Of a stretch of DNA of 19,410 bases, positions 7,613 through 15,093 are shown in pieces. The notes under the pieces were generated by a model. It was not told the origin of the DNA. It saw only the letters and a program-made list of their open reading frames with translations, and did not search any database. This stretch comes from Thermoplasmata archaeon (GTDB lineage: Archaea > Thermoplasmatota > Thermoplasmata > Lutacidiplasmatales > UBA184). Position numbers and translations under genes: made by a program. The stretch covers positions 1-19,410 of the forward strand of contig JASHPV010000133.1 in NCBI GenBank assembly GCA_030037875.1. The letters are read 5' to 3'. Within the stretch, counting starts at the first letter, position 1. Every line of letters starts with the position of its first letter.

Positions 7613-8562
7613 GGACGCGCCACCACCTCGGTGTTGACGAGATAAAGCGGTTCCTCGCCCCGGAGCAATCGGAGGAGTTCCTCGGCCACTTGGACTCCGG
7701 CGCGGCGCTGAGCCTCCGGGGTCGACGCGCCGAGATGCGGCGTGGGGAGCACGTGGGGGTGGGTCAACAGGGCCGTTCGGGTCGGCGGCTCTGTCTCGAA
7801 TACGTCGAGCGCGGCGCCGGCCACCTGGCCCGAGTTCAGCGCGGCGAGTAGCGCTTCCTCATCCAGGAGGGCGCCACGGGCCACGTTGATGACGTAGGCC
7901 CCCCGCCGGAGCCGGGCCAACCGTTCCGCGTTGAGGAGGTGGTGGTTCTCGGGCGTCAGGGCGGCGTGGAGGCTCACGATATCGGATTTTCCGAGCAGGT
8001 CGTCGAACGGAACGAGCGGCGTCTCGTCGGGCGACCGGGTCAGGAGGGGATCGAAGGCCTGGACCGTGGCGCCGAACCCCCGGAGCCGACGCGCTACTTC
8101 GCGACCGATCCGGCCATACCCGACCAGGCCCACGGTCTTTCCGGACAGCTCGGCACCATGGAGCCCACGCTGCCAGCCCCCCTCCTTCGTCTTCTGGATC
8201 GCCGCGTACAGGTCCCGGAGGAGGAGCAGGGCAAACGTGACCGTGAGCTCGGCCACGCTGGTCGTGGCGGCGGTCGGGGCGTTCACGACGAGGATCTTCC
8301 GGGCCGTCGCGGCCTTGAGGTCGACGTTGTCCACTCCGACCCCGGCGCGGGCGACCACCCGTAGCTGAGGTGCCTGGGAGAGGAGGGCTTCGGTCACTTG
8401 GGTCCGGCTGCGGACGACCAATCCCCAGGCCGCCCCGAGCTTGGACGGAAGCATCGCCGGATCGGCGGAAGCATCGACGACGCGACCGGGACCCTTCGAA
8501 AGAAGCTCGAGAGCGGCCGGCGCCACCGGGTCGGCGATCACCACCAGGGGCGGTTCCGGCAC
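7609..8562 (-). CDS. serA: D-3-phosphoglycerate dehydrogenase (short form without ACT domain)
   Basis: A 317-residue D-2-hydroxyacid dehydrogenase. The NAD-binding motif VGYGRIG lies at about 147-153, RAGVGVDNVDL at 72-82 is typical of phosphoglycerate dehydrogenases, and the catalytic trio is Arg229 (NVARG), Glu258 (TEPP) and His276 (TPHLGAST). It stops after the catalytic domain, so the regulatory ACT and intervening domains of long SerA proteins are absent and serine feedback through ACT is not expected. The start is GTG at 8560-8562, with a weak T-rich box TTTTGAA on the minus strand about 28 nt upstream. It overlaps the class V aminotransferase by 4 nt. Together they would convert 3-phosphoglycerate to phosphoserine. 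Glyoxylate or hydroxypyruvate reductase is the main alternative. Confidence 0.87.
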   Translation of the reverse strand: MPEPPLVVIADPVAPAALELLSKGPGRVVDASADPAMLPSKLGAAWGLVVRSRTQVTEALLSQAPQLRVVARAGVGVDNVDLKAATARKILVVNAPTAATTSVAELTVTFALLLLRDLYAAIQKTKEGGWQRGLHGAELSGKTVGLVGYGRIGREVARRLRGFGATVQAFDPLLTRSPDETPLVPFDDLLGKSDIVSLHAALTPENHHLLNAERLARLRRGAYVINVARGALLDEEALLAALNSGQVAGAALDVFETEPPTRTALLTHPHVLPTPHLGASTPEAQRRAGVQVAEELLRLLRGEEPLYLVNTEVVARP

Positions 8563-8614
8563 GTGACGCCGACCAAGAGGCCGTTCAAAACGGCTTTGCC
8601 CGATGGGCCGGCCC

Positions 8615-9565
8615 CTAGGGTACTTTGGGCACGGGAACCCGGTCCAGGGCCTCGCGCACTACCTGCCCGCCCCGAACGCCACGGATCCACGGTTCCGGTT
8701 TGACCGTGATGCGGTGGGCGAGCGCCGGAACCGCGACGCCCTTGAGGTCGTCAGGCACGGTGAAGTCCCGGCCGCTCAGGAGCGCCCGAGCCCGACCCAG
8801 CTTGAGTAGCGCGAGAGAGCCCCTGGGCGAAGCCCCCACCTCGACCCGGGGGTCGACCCGGGTGGCGTTGACGAGCGCCACCGCGTATTCTTCCAACGCG
8901 GGGTCGACCTCGACGTCTTCCACGGCTCGTTGCACCTCGCGGAAGCGGCCGAGGTCCAGCACCGGGGGGACTACCATCCGGTCGTCCTTCCGGGCCTGGC
9001 GTCGCGCGAGGATCTCCCGTTCCTCCGTGGAAGTTGGATATCCGATCGAGAGGCGCATCAGGAATCGGTCCACCTGCGCCTCGGGCAGCGGATACGTGCC
9101 TTCCAGCTCGATCGGGTTCTGGGTTGCAAGAACCAGGAACGGTCGCTCGAGCGGATGGGTCGTCCGTTCGCTCGTAACCTGGTACTCCTGCATCGCCTCG
9201 AGAAGCGCGGATTGCACTTTGGGAGGGGCCCGGTTGATCTCGTCGGCGAGCACCAGGTTCGCGAAGAGAGGGCCCGGCCGGAACTCGAACTGGCCATGTT
9301 CCGCGTCCCACACTTCTCCGCCGGTGATGTCCTGTGGCAGCAGGTCCGCGGTGAACTGGATCCGGGCGAACGAAAGGCCGAGCGCCGTCGAGAACGACTT
9401 GGCGATCAGCGTCTTTCCGAGCCCGGGCAGGTCTTCCAGAAGCAGGTGGCCGTCGGCCAATAGCCCCGTGGCGACGAGCTGGAGGGCCTCCTCCCGGCCG
9501 ACGACCGCCTGATGTACGGCGGCGATCACGTCGGCCATCGACTGCCGGGCTTGCGCTGCTTCCAC
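8615..9565 (-). CDS. MoxR-family AAA+ ATPase
   Basis: A 316-residue AAA+ ATPase of the MoxR type. Walker A is DLPGLGKT (about 45-52), Walker B LVLADEINRAPPKVQSA (about 104-120), sensor 1 VLATQNPIE (about 145-153), followed by the MoxR-specific EGTYPLPEAQVDRF. The C-terminal lid contains the common ASPRGSLALLKLGRARALL block. MoxR ATPases act as chaperones or remodelling factors for partner proteins carrying DUF58/von Willebrand domains, and the partner-like genes lie just upstream. The start is GTG with GAAGGGA a few bases before it; a minus-strand TATA-like box lies at 9603-9607, implying a short leader of about 10 nt. It is separated from the rest of the cluster by 279 bp, so it probably has its own promoter. 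Confidence 0.94.
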   Translation of the reverse strand: MEAAQARQSMADVIAAVHQAVVGREEALQLVATGLLADGHLLLEDLPGLGKTLIAKSFSTALGLSFARIQFTADLLPQDITGGEVWDAEHGQFEFRPGPLFANLVLADEINRAPPKVQSALLEAMQEYQVTSERTTHPLERPFLVLATQNPIELEGTYPLPEAQVDRFLMRLSIGYPTSTEEREILARRQARKDDRMVVPPVLDLGRFREVQRAVEDVEVDPALEEYAVALVNATRVDPRVEVGASPRGSLALLKLGRARALLSGRDFTVPDDLKGVAVPALAHRITVKPEPWIRGVRGGQVVREALDRVPVPKVP

Positions 9566-9844
9566 GATGTCCCTTCGGGAGGGACGCCATGCTCTCGGTC
9601 GGTATATGGGCGCAGGGGCGGCGGCCGATCCCGGTCTGTCCCCCGGCCGTAACGGATTCGCGTCACCGGAGGCCGTCCGGCCCTCTCGGCGTCCTGACCC
9701 CGGCCGGGGGTGTCGGATACCGAGGTTGTCCTCTCTTCATACTCCGCGGACGACTCGTCCGCCTCGGTCAGGAGGGACCCTTCGACGGCACCCGGAAGCC
9801 GCCCCGGAGGGCGCCTTCGGTGCTCCGAACGGCGGACGGGCACA
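9566..9844. other. Intergenic region between MoxR and the membrane-protein operon
   Basis: A stretch of 279 bp, large for this window. The only element I can name is the AT-rich box at 9603-9607 near the MoxR start. Open frames across it (for example one of 105 codons on the minus strand beginning at 9843, which runs into moxR) have Arg/Pro-rich composition with no recognisable domain. I see no tRNA, clear hairpin-plus-T terminator or repeat array. Confidence 0.5.
9603..9607 (-). promoter_or_regulatory. TATA-like box (ATATA) upstream of moxR
   Basis: The minus strand reads CATATACC here, the only TA-rich element in the GC-rich gap. It sits about 41 nt before the GTG of moxR, giving a predicted leader of about 10 nt that would carry the GAAGGGA ribosome-binding-like sequence. 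Confidence 0.45.
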
Positions 9845-10369
9845 TCAGGATGTCGGCGAAGCGTCGACGGCCTCGGCGGCGCTTCGGAGGTAGACCCAGG
9901 CGGCCCCCCCTAGGACAGCGACCAGGACGAGGGCGGCCAGTCCGACCTGTCCGCCCGTGCCCTTCGGTAGGAAGAGCGTCACCGCGACGGCCACACCGAC
10001 CGCGAGGGCGGGTATCGTCGCCGGTTCGAGCTGCTGCCGCACCGTGAGGCCGGTCTCCGGCTCGGTTCCGGCCCACAGCAGGAGACCCACTCCGGCGACG
10101 GCCGCCAGGATCAAACTACCCACGGTAAGAGAGAGGGTGGAAAGGTCGACCAGCAAGGCCACGATGGGCGGAACGAGCGCGAGGTCGTCCTGACCGGAGG
10201 GGAGAAGATGCTTCAGGGCGAGCGCGACCGCCACCGCCGCCGCCACGAGTGCAACGTCGGCGGGCGCCCGCGCGCCGGCGAGAAGCGCCCACGCCATCAT
10301 CGGCGCAGTCAGGACGCCCAGGGGAACGAGGTCGTCCCACCCCGGTCTCCATCGCCGGTGCGTCGCCAT
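9845..10369 (-). CDS. Polytopic membrane protein of the MoxR/DUF58 cluster
   Basis: A 174-residue protein I do not recognise. It begins with a basic cytosolic segment MATHRRWRPGWDD and then has about six hydrophobic stretches, including LVPLGVLTAPMMAWALLAG, ALVAAAVAVALALKHLL, LVPPIVALLVDLSTLSL, LILAAVAGVGLLLWAG, IPALAVGVAVAVTLFL and LAALVLVAVLGGAAWVYL. The ATG at 10367-10369 follows the DUF58 stop codon by 2 nt, so coupled expression is likely and an upstream in-frame start inside DUF58 is less plausible. Location next to DUF58 suggests it is a membrane partner of the MoxR-dependent complex; that is inference from position only. Confidence 0.75.
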   Translation of the reverse strand: MATHRRWRPGWDDLVPLGVLTAPMMAWALLAGARAPADVALVAAAVAVALALKHLLPSGQDDLALVPPIVALLVDLSTLSLTVGSLILAAVAGVGLLLWAGTEPETGLTVRQQLEPATIPALAVGVAVAVTLFLPKGTGGQVGLAALVLVAVLGGAAWVYLRSAAEAVDASPTS

Positions 10370-10371
10370 CG

Positions 10372-11664
10372 CTACGTCCTCCGGCCGACGAAGGATGGGT
10401 TCTGGAGGAACCGGACGAATGGCCCCAGGGACCAGTAGTTGTCCCAATCGATCACCGGTGCTTGCCGCCAGACCTCTCCGAGACGCTGCCGCCGCACCAG
10501 ACGAATGAGCCGGGTCGCGACCCGGTCCTCCTCGGTCGTCTCCGAGAGGCCGAGCACGGCGAGCGGCGAGGGGCTCAGTACCACGGTGGGGAATCCTCGT
10601 CGTCGGAGATGGGGGAGCACGAGCACCGAGTCCTCCTCAACGAGCGGAGAGATCAGGATCGTGAGCGCGCCGGGCGGGAAGAATCGCCGTACCGCGATCG
10701 CGAGGCGTTCGGGCGGACCCCCCTCTTCCGGAATCTTCGCGTCCCGAAGCAGTGCTCGGATCCGGAACCGCTGGAGCCGACCGGTTCCCAACGGCACGAC
10801 GGCGAGCTGATCGGTGAATACCCCAACGCCGACGCGAGACTTCTGGGCCAGGAACGCGTCGGCGATGCCGAACGCCGCCGCCCGCGCGACATTCAGCATT
10901 CGGTCATCCCGGGCGATCCCGAGGCCGGTTGGCCGCAGGTCGAGGAGGAGAAGGAGGTCCCCGGTGCGCTCGAGCTGGTAGTCGTTGGCCAGGAGCTTTC
11001 CCATCCGGGCCGTCGCTCGCCAATTGATCTGGCGTCGCGTGTCCCCGGGGACCGAGGGCCGCACGGCGAAGTACTCGCCGGCCGAGCCGACCATCCGGGA
11101 ACGCATCTCGCCGGGAGAGGGGGTGGTTCGCTCGAGTCGGATCCGGTCGAGCCGGTGGATCTCCGGAGGGAATCGCTCGATCGAGAGCGGCTCCCCCACG
11201 ACCGGGACCTCGCGCTCCACCAGTCCCCACGCGTCCCGCCAGACCAAGCGGGGACAGGGGATCTCCAGCAGACTCGGTCCGGGAATCTGGTACGTCAGTC
11301 CGAACTGCAGCTGCTCTGGGTCGGCCCGGTGCTCGGGCGGCGCCACCTCTCGAAGCGACGGCGGCGGCGCGAAGACCGGGATCAGCCGGCCGCTGCGGAT
11401 GGGCGGATTCCATCGAAATCTCCCTTCCACCCGGACCCGGTCTCCTCCTCCTTCGGCCTCCCACGTCAGGGTTGCCTCCGTCACCCGGCTCGGGAATCCG
11501 AAAGTGGCCACCATCGGCCCGAGCAGAACGGGCACGGCCACGAACAGTGGAGCCGCGCTCCGCAGCGCCACGGCCGCCAGGACGAAGATGGCGGCCGTGG
11601 CGTACAGCACGTAGGTCCGGGAACTCCAGCGGACCTCGCTCGAAGGGGCCTCCGCGGCGTTCAT
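10372..11664 (-). CDS. DUF58 protein with two N-terminal membrane segments
   Basis: A 430-residue protein. Two hydrophobic segments lie at about 17-35 and 38-54 (YVLYATAAIFVLAAVAL and LFVAVPVLLGPMVATF), followed by a beta-rich region and then the DUF58 core at about 207-233, with RRQINWRATARMGKLLANDY as the diagnostic stretch. The next strand, LLLLLDLRPTG, is where a von Willebrand A fold would carry its metal site, but it has DLRPT instead of DxSxS, so classical metal binding looks lost, as is common in DUF58. It ends with RFLQNPSFVGRRT. The ATG at 11662-11664 overlaps the preceding gene's stop (ATGA). DUF58 proteins are usual partners of MoxR ATPases; the substrate is unknown. A longer open frame reaching 12147 is only an upstream extension into the previous gene. 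Confidence 0.9.
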   Translation of the reverse strand: MNAAEAPSSEVRWSSRTYVLYATAAIFVLAAVALRSAAPLFVAVPVLLGPMVATFGFPSRVTEATLTWEAEGGGDRVRVEGRFRWNPPIRSGRLIPVFAPPPSLREVAPPEHRADPEQLQFGLTYQIPGPSLLEIPCPRLVWRDAWGLVEREVPVVGEPLSIERFPPEIHRLDRIRLERTTPSPGEMRSRMVGSAGEYFAVRPSVPGDTRRQINWRATARMGKLLANDYQLERTGDLLLLLDLRPTGLGIARDDRMLNVARAAAFGIADAFLAQKSRVGVGVFTDQLAVVPLGTGRLQRFRIRALLRDAKIPEEGGPPERLAIAVRRFFPPGALTILISPLVEEDSVLVLPHLRRRGFPTVVLSPSPLAVLGLSETTEEDRVATRLIRLVRRQRLGEVWRQAPVIDWDNYWSLGPFVRFLQNPSFVGRRT

Positions 11665-12092
11665 GTAGCCGCCTCGATCCGTTTCAGTCGGTCGGCCACC
11701 CAGCCCCGGAACTGGTCCGGGGGAAGTCGGAGGACCTTCTGCTCGTCCTCGAGACTTAACGGCGTTCGGCCGGTGGGACTGAGGTCGCGTTCGAGCGCTC
11801 GGACCGTGGCTAGGATGGATGACCGACCGATCTCTCCCGACCCGAACGACTTGCGCAGCCGGAGCAGCGAGTCCGATTCGACGCGGTCCCGGGCGGGCTG
11901 GTCGGCGATCCCGCCTCGAATCGGAACGAGACGGTACGAGCGCGTCCGAATCTCGGAGGCGCCCGCCACCGACACGAGCAGCACCGCGACCGCTCCCGCC
12001 GGAACGGCCACGACGAGGTTGTTCCCGGCCTGTATCGCGACCCCTGCGGCCGCTATCGCGCCCCCGACCAGCACCCAGGAGAGAACGTTCAC
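11661..12092 (-). CDS. Small membrane protein of the MoxR/DUF58 cluster
   Basis: A 143-residue protein, not recognised. Two hydrophobic segments at the N-terminus (about 4-21, LSWVLVGGAIAAAGVAIQ, and 28-46, VAVPAGAVAVLLVSVAG) are followed by a soluble, charged tail with SLLRLRKSFGSGEIGRSSIL and ALERDLSPTGRTPLSLEDEQ. The tail has the look of a small helical domain. The GTG start at 12090-12092 overlaps the DUF4129 gene stop by 4 nt (GTGA) and the stop overlaps the DUF58 ATG by 4 nt, so it is locked between two cluster members and must be co-expressed with them. It may anchor or bridge the DUF58 and DUF4129 proteins. Confidence 0.78.
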   Translation of the reverse strand: MNVLSWVLVGGAIAAAGVAIQAGNNLVVAVPAGAVAVLLVSVAGASEIRTRSYRLVPIRGGIADQPARDRVESDSLLRLRKSFGSGEIGRSSILATVRALERDLSPTGRTPLSLEDEQKVLRLPPDQFRGWVADRLKRIEAAT

Positions 12093-13003
12093 GACGGGAC
12101 CCCCGCGGTCTGGGCCAGGTCCGAGATCGCTTCGGCCAGCGCGGCACGCGCCCGGCCGACCGCCTCTGTCGTCATCGGATGGGTCGAGTATCGGGCTTCC
12201 TCGAACGTCTGCGTCAGGTCCCGGGCTACCAGGGGCCGGAGGCCGAGCGCTTCGATCGATCGGGACTCTATCTCTCCCGGGGTGAGGCTGTCGATGGGTC
12301 CGAGCCGCGGCCCGACGAGGAGGAGGAGCCTCCCGTAGAGCGCCAAGATCGTCGCGCGAGCATCAGCCTCCGGGGCCGAGCGGAGCCGGTGGAGAGCCTC
12401 GTGGAGCGCTTTCCGGGCCTCCCGGGCCGGCTCCTGTACCTCGTCTAGACGCCGTCGACGGCGCTCCGCGCGGGCGATCAGGAAGGGGGCCAGCAGCAGC
12501 CCGGCCAGGATCGCCACCGCGAGGACGGCCACGAACCCGGCCCAGGCCGGGAGCGTGATCCCGTGCGTCCCGAACAGTCCGGTGGTGCCATTTCCCGATC
12601 CGTTGTTCGTGCTTCCCCCGCCCGGGGGGGATGACTTTCCCGTGGTATTGGTCGAGGCCGGTATCGGCGCGACGTGCACGAATCCCGCGACGACGACGAA
12701 GAGGGCTCCGAGCAGCAGGATGACAAGAAAGGTCGCCACGACGCGTCCCGGAATCGGGAGACGATTGGTCCCTTCCCGGAGCGTAAAGAACAGCCAGAGG
12801 CCCACACCGATCAGGAGGACGACCGTCGCGAGCTGGGCGACCTGGTTTCCGGTCAGCCCGCCCACGGAGGGGGACGAAGGGCCTACCGGCCCTACGGGCC
12901 GGGAGAGGAGGGCCGCCGCGACGCCGATCAGCACCGCAATCAATACGATCCAAGCGACGGCGGGCGGGCCACGTCGCCGAGAGGAACGGGGGGGAGTCGC
13001 CAC
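12089..13003 (-). CDS. Membrane protein with C-terminal DUF4129 domain
   Basis: With the GTG at 13001-13003 the product is 304 residues. Four membrane segments are visible: AVAWIVLIAVLIGVAAALL (about 15-33), LATVVLLIGVGLWLFFTL (58-75), VVATFLVILLLGALFVVVAG (88-107) and a fourth at about 153-177. Between the third and fourth is an extracellular Ser/Thr/Asn/Gly-rich loop (about 112-145) with several NxS/T sites. The cytosolic C-terminal part (about 215-300) carries DUF4129 features: ATILALYGRLL, LTPGEIESRSI and FEEARYSTHPMT. DUF4129 usually ends transglutaminase-like membrane proteins of the TgpA type; no such protease domain is present here. The chosen start is 26 nt after a CATAAG box at 13026-13031. 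The open frame extends upstream to 13288, but that part is antisense-like composition within the racemase gene. Confidence 0.85.
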   Translation of the reverse strand: MATPPRSSRRRGPPAVAWIVLIAVLIGVAAALLSRPVGPVGPSSPSVGGLTGNQVAQLATVVLLIGVGLWLFFTLREGTNRLPIPGRVVATFLVILLLGALFVVVAGFVHVAPIPASTNTTGKSSPPGGGSTNNGSGNGTTGLFGTHGITLPAWAGFVAVLAVAILAGLLLAPFLIARAERRRRRLDEVQEPAREARKALHEALHRLRSAPEADARATILALYGRLLLLVGPRLGPIDSLTPGEIESRSIEALGLRPLVARDLTQTFEEARYSTHPMTTEAVGRARAALAEAISDLAQTAGVPS

Positions 13004-13025
13004 ACCCTCCGTAGCCAGTGCTCGG

Positions 13026-13031
13026 CTTATG
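13026..13031 (-). promoter_or_regulatory. TATA-like box (CATAAG) for the DUF4129-DUF58 operon
   Basis: CATAAG on the minus strand contains the TAA stop codon of the racemase gene. Its T before A is 26 nt from the GTG at 13003, near the spacing seen for other leaderless genes in the window. Confidence 0.45.
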
Positions 13032-14154
13032 CTGTTTCGCGCCGGAACTCCCGATGGCGGCGCAGATGCTTCCGGTAGACCGAGTCGACCACTTCGACCC
13101 CGATGCCACGGCCCGTCGGAACGAGGAGCGTACTGCCCGGACCCAGCTCGAAAGCCGGCTCGACGAGGTCCGGGGTGTAGTACCGGTCGCTCGCCGAGAG
13201 GTCGGCCGGGAAGGTGAACGCCGCCAGGCTCGCCAGCGCCACGTTGTGGGCTCTTCCGATACCGGTCTCCAGCATGCCCCCGATCCATGCCGGGATCCGG
13301 TGCCGTGCGGCCGCTCGGCCGAGGTCGCGGCCGACCCCCAGGCCCCCGACACGTCCGGCCTTCACGTTGAGGCTCGTCAAGGCCCGCATCCCGAGGGCGG
13401 CCTCTAGGGTCGCGAGGTCGGTGATCGATTCGTCCAGACAGACCCGGAAACCGGCGCCCCGGCCCAGCCGGGCATGGGCCGCGAGATCGTGCTCCGGAAA
13501 CGGCTGCTCGACCTGCTCAACGCCGTATCGGGTGGCCCACCGTCGCAGAGCGGAGCTCTCCGAGGGAGGATACGCCTGATTCGCGTCGACCCAGAGTCGG
13601 ACGTCAGGGAATTCCCTTCGCAGCGCCGCCACCGGGCGCTCGTCCCATCCGGGTCGGACCTTGATCTTGATCCGTCGGTATCCGTCGGCGAGGTACTCCC
13701 CGACTCGCCGGACGAGAGCCGGCACGCTCGGCTGGATCCCCACGCTCACGCCGACCTCGACCCGGCGGCGATGGCCCCCCAGCGCCCGGGCCAAGGACTG
13801 CCGGTGCCGGCGTGCCCACAGGTCCCAGAGGGCCAGCTCCACGGCCGCTTTCGCCATCGGATGGCCTCGCCAAGCCTGGGCCCGGCGGCGGAAGTCGGGG
13901 GGCGCGAGCGCTCCCTCGCGGCACAGCAGCGGCACGAGATAAGTCTCGATCATCCAGCGGGCCGTCGCCACCGACTCGCTCGAGTAGAGCGGGTCTTGGG
14001 CGGCCACGCACTCGCCCAGGCCGAATTCCCCGTCGCCGGACTCGACCCGGACCACGAGGAATCGCCGACGGCGCTCGACGCCGAAGCTGGTCTCGAACGG
14101 CTCGACGAGGGGCATTTCCAGCTCGTCTAGCTGGATGCGTCGCACGGGGACCAT
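13027..14154 (-). CDS. Enolase-superfamily o-succinylbenzoate synthase / N-succinylamino acid racemase
   Basis: A 375-residue member of the MenC2/NSAR branch of the muconate-lactonising subgroup. The catalytic set is complete: the KxK motif at Lys163/Lys165 (RIKIKV), metal ligands Asp190 (WVDANQ), Glu216 (EQPF) and Asp241 (LDES), and the second catalytic lysine Lys265 (LNVKAGRVGG). The tail GGMLETGIGRAHNVALASL is typical of the family. Enzymes of this group catalyse o-succinylbenzoate synthesis in menaquinone production, racemise N-succinyl amino acids, or both. No other menaquinone gene is nearby, while the gene immediately upstream (4 nt gap) encodes a COG3375-type GNAT transferase, the known partner in D-amino acid conversion. 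This supports racemase activity. ATG at 14152-14154 is a sound start. Confidence 0.9.
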   Translation of the reverse strand: MVPVRRIQLDELEMPLVEPFETSFGVERRRRFLVVRVESGDGEFGLGECVAAQDPLYSSESVATARWMIETYLVPLLCREGALAPPDFRRRAQAWRGHPMAKAAVELALWDLWARRHRQSLARALGGHRRRVEVGVSVGIQPSVPALVRRVGEYLADGYRRIKIKVRPGWDERPVAALRREFPDVRLWVDANQAYPPSESSALRRWATRYGVEQVEQPFPEHDLAAHARLGRGAGFRVCLDESITDLATLEAALGMRALTSLNVKAGRVGGLGVGRDLGRAAARHRIPAWIGGMLETGIGRAHNVALASLAAFTFPADLSASDRYYTPDLVEPAFELGPGSTLLVPTGRGIGVEVVDSVYRKHLRRHREFRRETA

Positions 14155-14158
14155 GTCG

Positions 14159-15040
14159 TCACGCCGGAGGAGCCGGGGGCGGGGCCGAGAGGAAGTAGAA
14201 GCTTCTCCGTTCCTGTTCGATCTTCATCACCGCGAAATCGTCGACCCGGTATCCCAGATCGAAGGCGGCCCGGAAGGCGTCACGGACCGCGTGGCGCCAG
14301 GTGCGGAGCGTCGCCGACTCGTGACTGCGAATGGCCTGGAGGTCGAACGGGATCTCAAGGTGGGCGGTCGGTTTGGACGGTTCGCTCACCGTGCTCGGAA
14401 CCCGGAGCCCGGTGTCCCCAACGGAGGTTTCTACGAGCGGCTGGGCTCCCTTCCAGCGGGCGAGGTCCTGTTCGGGACTTGGAAGGCGACCGGCCAGGCG
14501 GGCTTCCACCTCGGGGTCGGTGAGCGCCCACGTCACCCGGACCCGGTCGCTCTCCATTCCCCGGTTCAGGTCGGAGCCCATCGCTCCGTAGTAGTGTACA
14601 TAGTAGTGGTCCGGCCGCGCCCCCAGCAACCGGACATTCAGCCGGGCATTCTTGCTCTGGAGCGGGTCGAACGTCCAGCGGGCCAGCGCGAGACCCTGCT
14701 TCAGCACCTCTTCCCGTTGGAAGGCCTTGAGCCGGAACCCGACGTGATGGTTCTGGTATTGGGGCCGGACCGCGTTCATGTGGGAGTAATGGTAGAGCTG
14801 GGTCCCGTCCCAGCCCAGGAACCCGATCGTGATACCGGCCAGGTAGATGTCCGCGAAGGCGCCGAGCACGAGCCCTCCGTTATCCTGGATGGCTCGCTGG
14901 ATCGTGCTCGAGGTCGGAGGCTCCTCGGTAAGCCCCCACGCCTCGCGCTGGACCTCCTCGGCGTTCCGGAACTCTTCCGGCTTCGTGAGCCTCCGAAACG
15001 CAAAGTCGTGCGGGCCGCTAGGGGCGACCGGCGCCGACAT
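14159..15040 (-). CDS. GNAT-fold acyltransferase, COG3375 type (possible amino acid N-succinyltransferase)
   Basis: A 293-residue protein. The N-terminal GNAT-like domain starts FAFRRLTKPEEFRNAEEVQ, continues GGLVLGAFADIYLAGITIGF and includes the characteristic SHMNAVRPQYQNHHVGFRLK (about 86-105), where an acyl-CoA phosphate loop would lie. A later block has WTFDPLQSKNARLNVRLLGA and YVHYYGAMGSDLNRGMESDR, both typical of COG3375. In Geobacillus and related organisms such proteins N-succinylate D-amino acids ahead of N-succinylamino acid racemase. Here it is immediately upstream of that racemase. The ATG at 15038-15040 lies 30 nt from a palindromic CTTAAG box, so the pair likely forms a leaderless two-gene operon. 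The specific acyl donor is inferred. Confidence 0.85.
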   Translation of the reverse strand: MSAPVAPSGPHDFAFRRLTKPEEFRNAEEVQREAWGLTEEPPTSSTIQRAIQDNGGLVLGAFADIYLAGITIGFLGWDGTQLYHYSHMNAVRPQYQNHHVGFRLKAFQREEVLKQGLALARWTFDPLQSKNARLNVRLLGARPDHYYVHYYGAMGSDLNRGMESDRVRVTWALTDPEVEARLAGRLPSPEQDLARWKGAQPLVETSVGDTGLRVPSTVSEPSKPTAHLEIPFDLQAIRSHESATLRTWRHAVRDAFRAAFDLGYRVDDFAVMKIEQERRSFYFLSAPPPAPPA

Positions 15041-15066
15041 CGGAGCCGTGGGACCGGCCCGACCTA

Positions 15067-15072
15067 CTTAAG
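15067..15072 (-). promoter_or_regulatory. TATA-like box (CTTAAG) for the acyltransferase-racemase operon
   Basis: Palindromic CTTAAG with its T before A 30 nt upstream of the ATG at 15040 on the minus strand. It sits in the 53-bp gap after the stop codon of the upstream membrane-protein gene, so it separates two transcription units. Confidence 0.65.
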
Positions 15073-15093
15073 CCGCGCCGACCGGCCGACGTC

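Noticed and set aside
9526..9843. A 105-codon minus-strand frame filling the gap before moxR
   Set aside because: It starts 1 nt after the upstream gene's stop, which is tempting, but the composition is Arg/Pro-rich, it overlaps the start of moxR in another frame, and it resembles no family I know.
11665..12147. N-terminal extension of the DUF58 protein
   Set aside because: The added residues are an off-frame reading of the small membrane protein gene; the ATG at 11664 overlaps that gene's stop in the same 4-nt manner as other cluster members.
10249..12285. A 678-codon open frame on the plus strand across the DUF58 region
   Set aside because: It is antisense to genes with clear domains (DUF58, DUF4129 operon), its translation is Arg/Gly/Pro/Glu-rich with no domain, and such frames are expected at this GC content.
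13004..13288. N-terminal extension of the DUF4129 protein into the racemase gene
   Set aside because: The extra 95 codons are out-of-frame translation of the racemase; the GTG at 13003 has a suitable TATA-like box and directly precedes the first membrane helix.
13027..14154. Assigning this gene firmly as menaquinone menC
   Set aside because: OSBS and N-succinylamino acid racemase cannot be separated by motif alone, and the neighbouring GNAT gene favours the racemase role.
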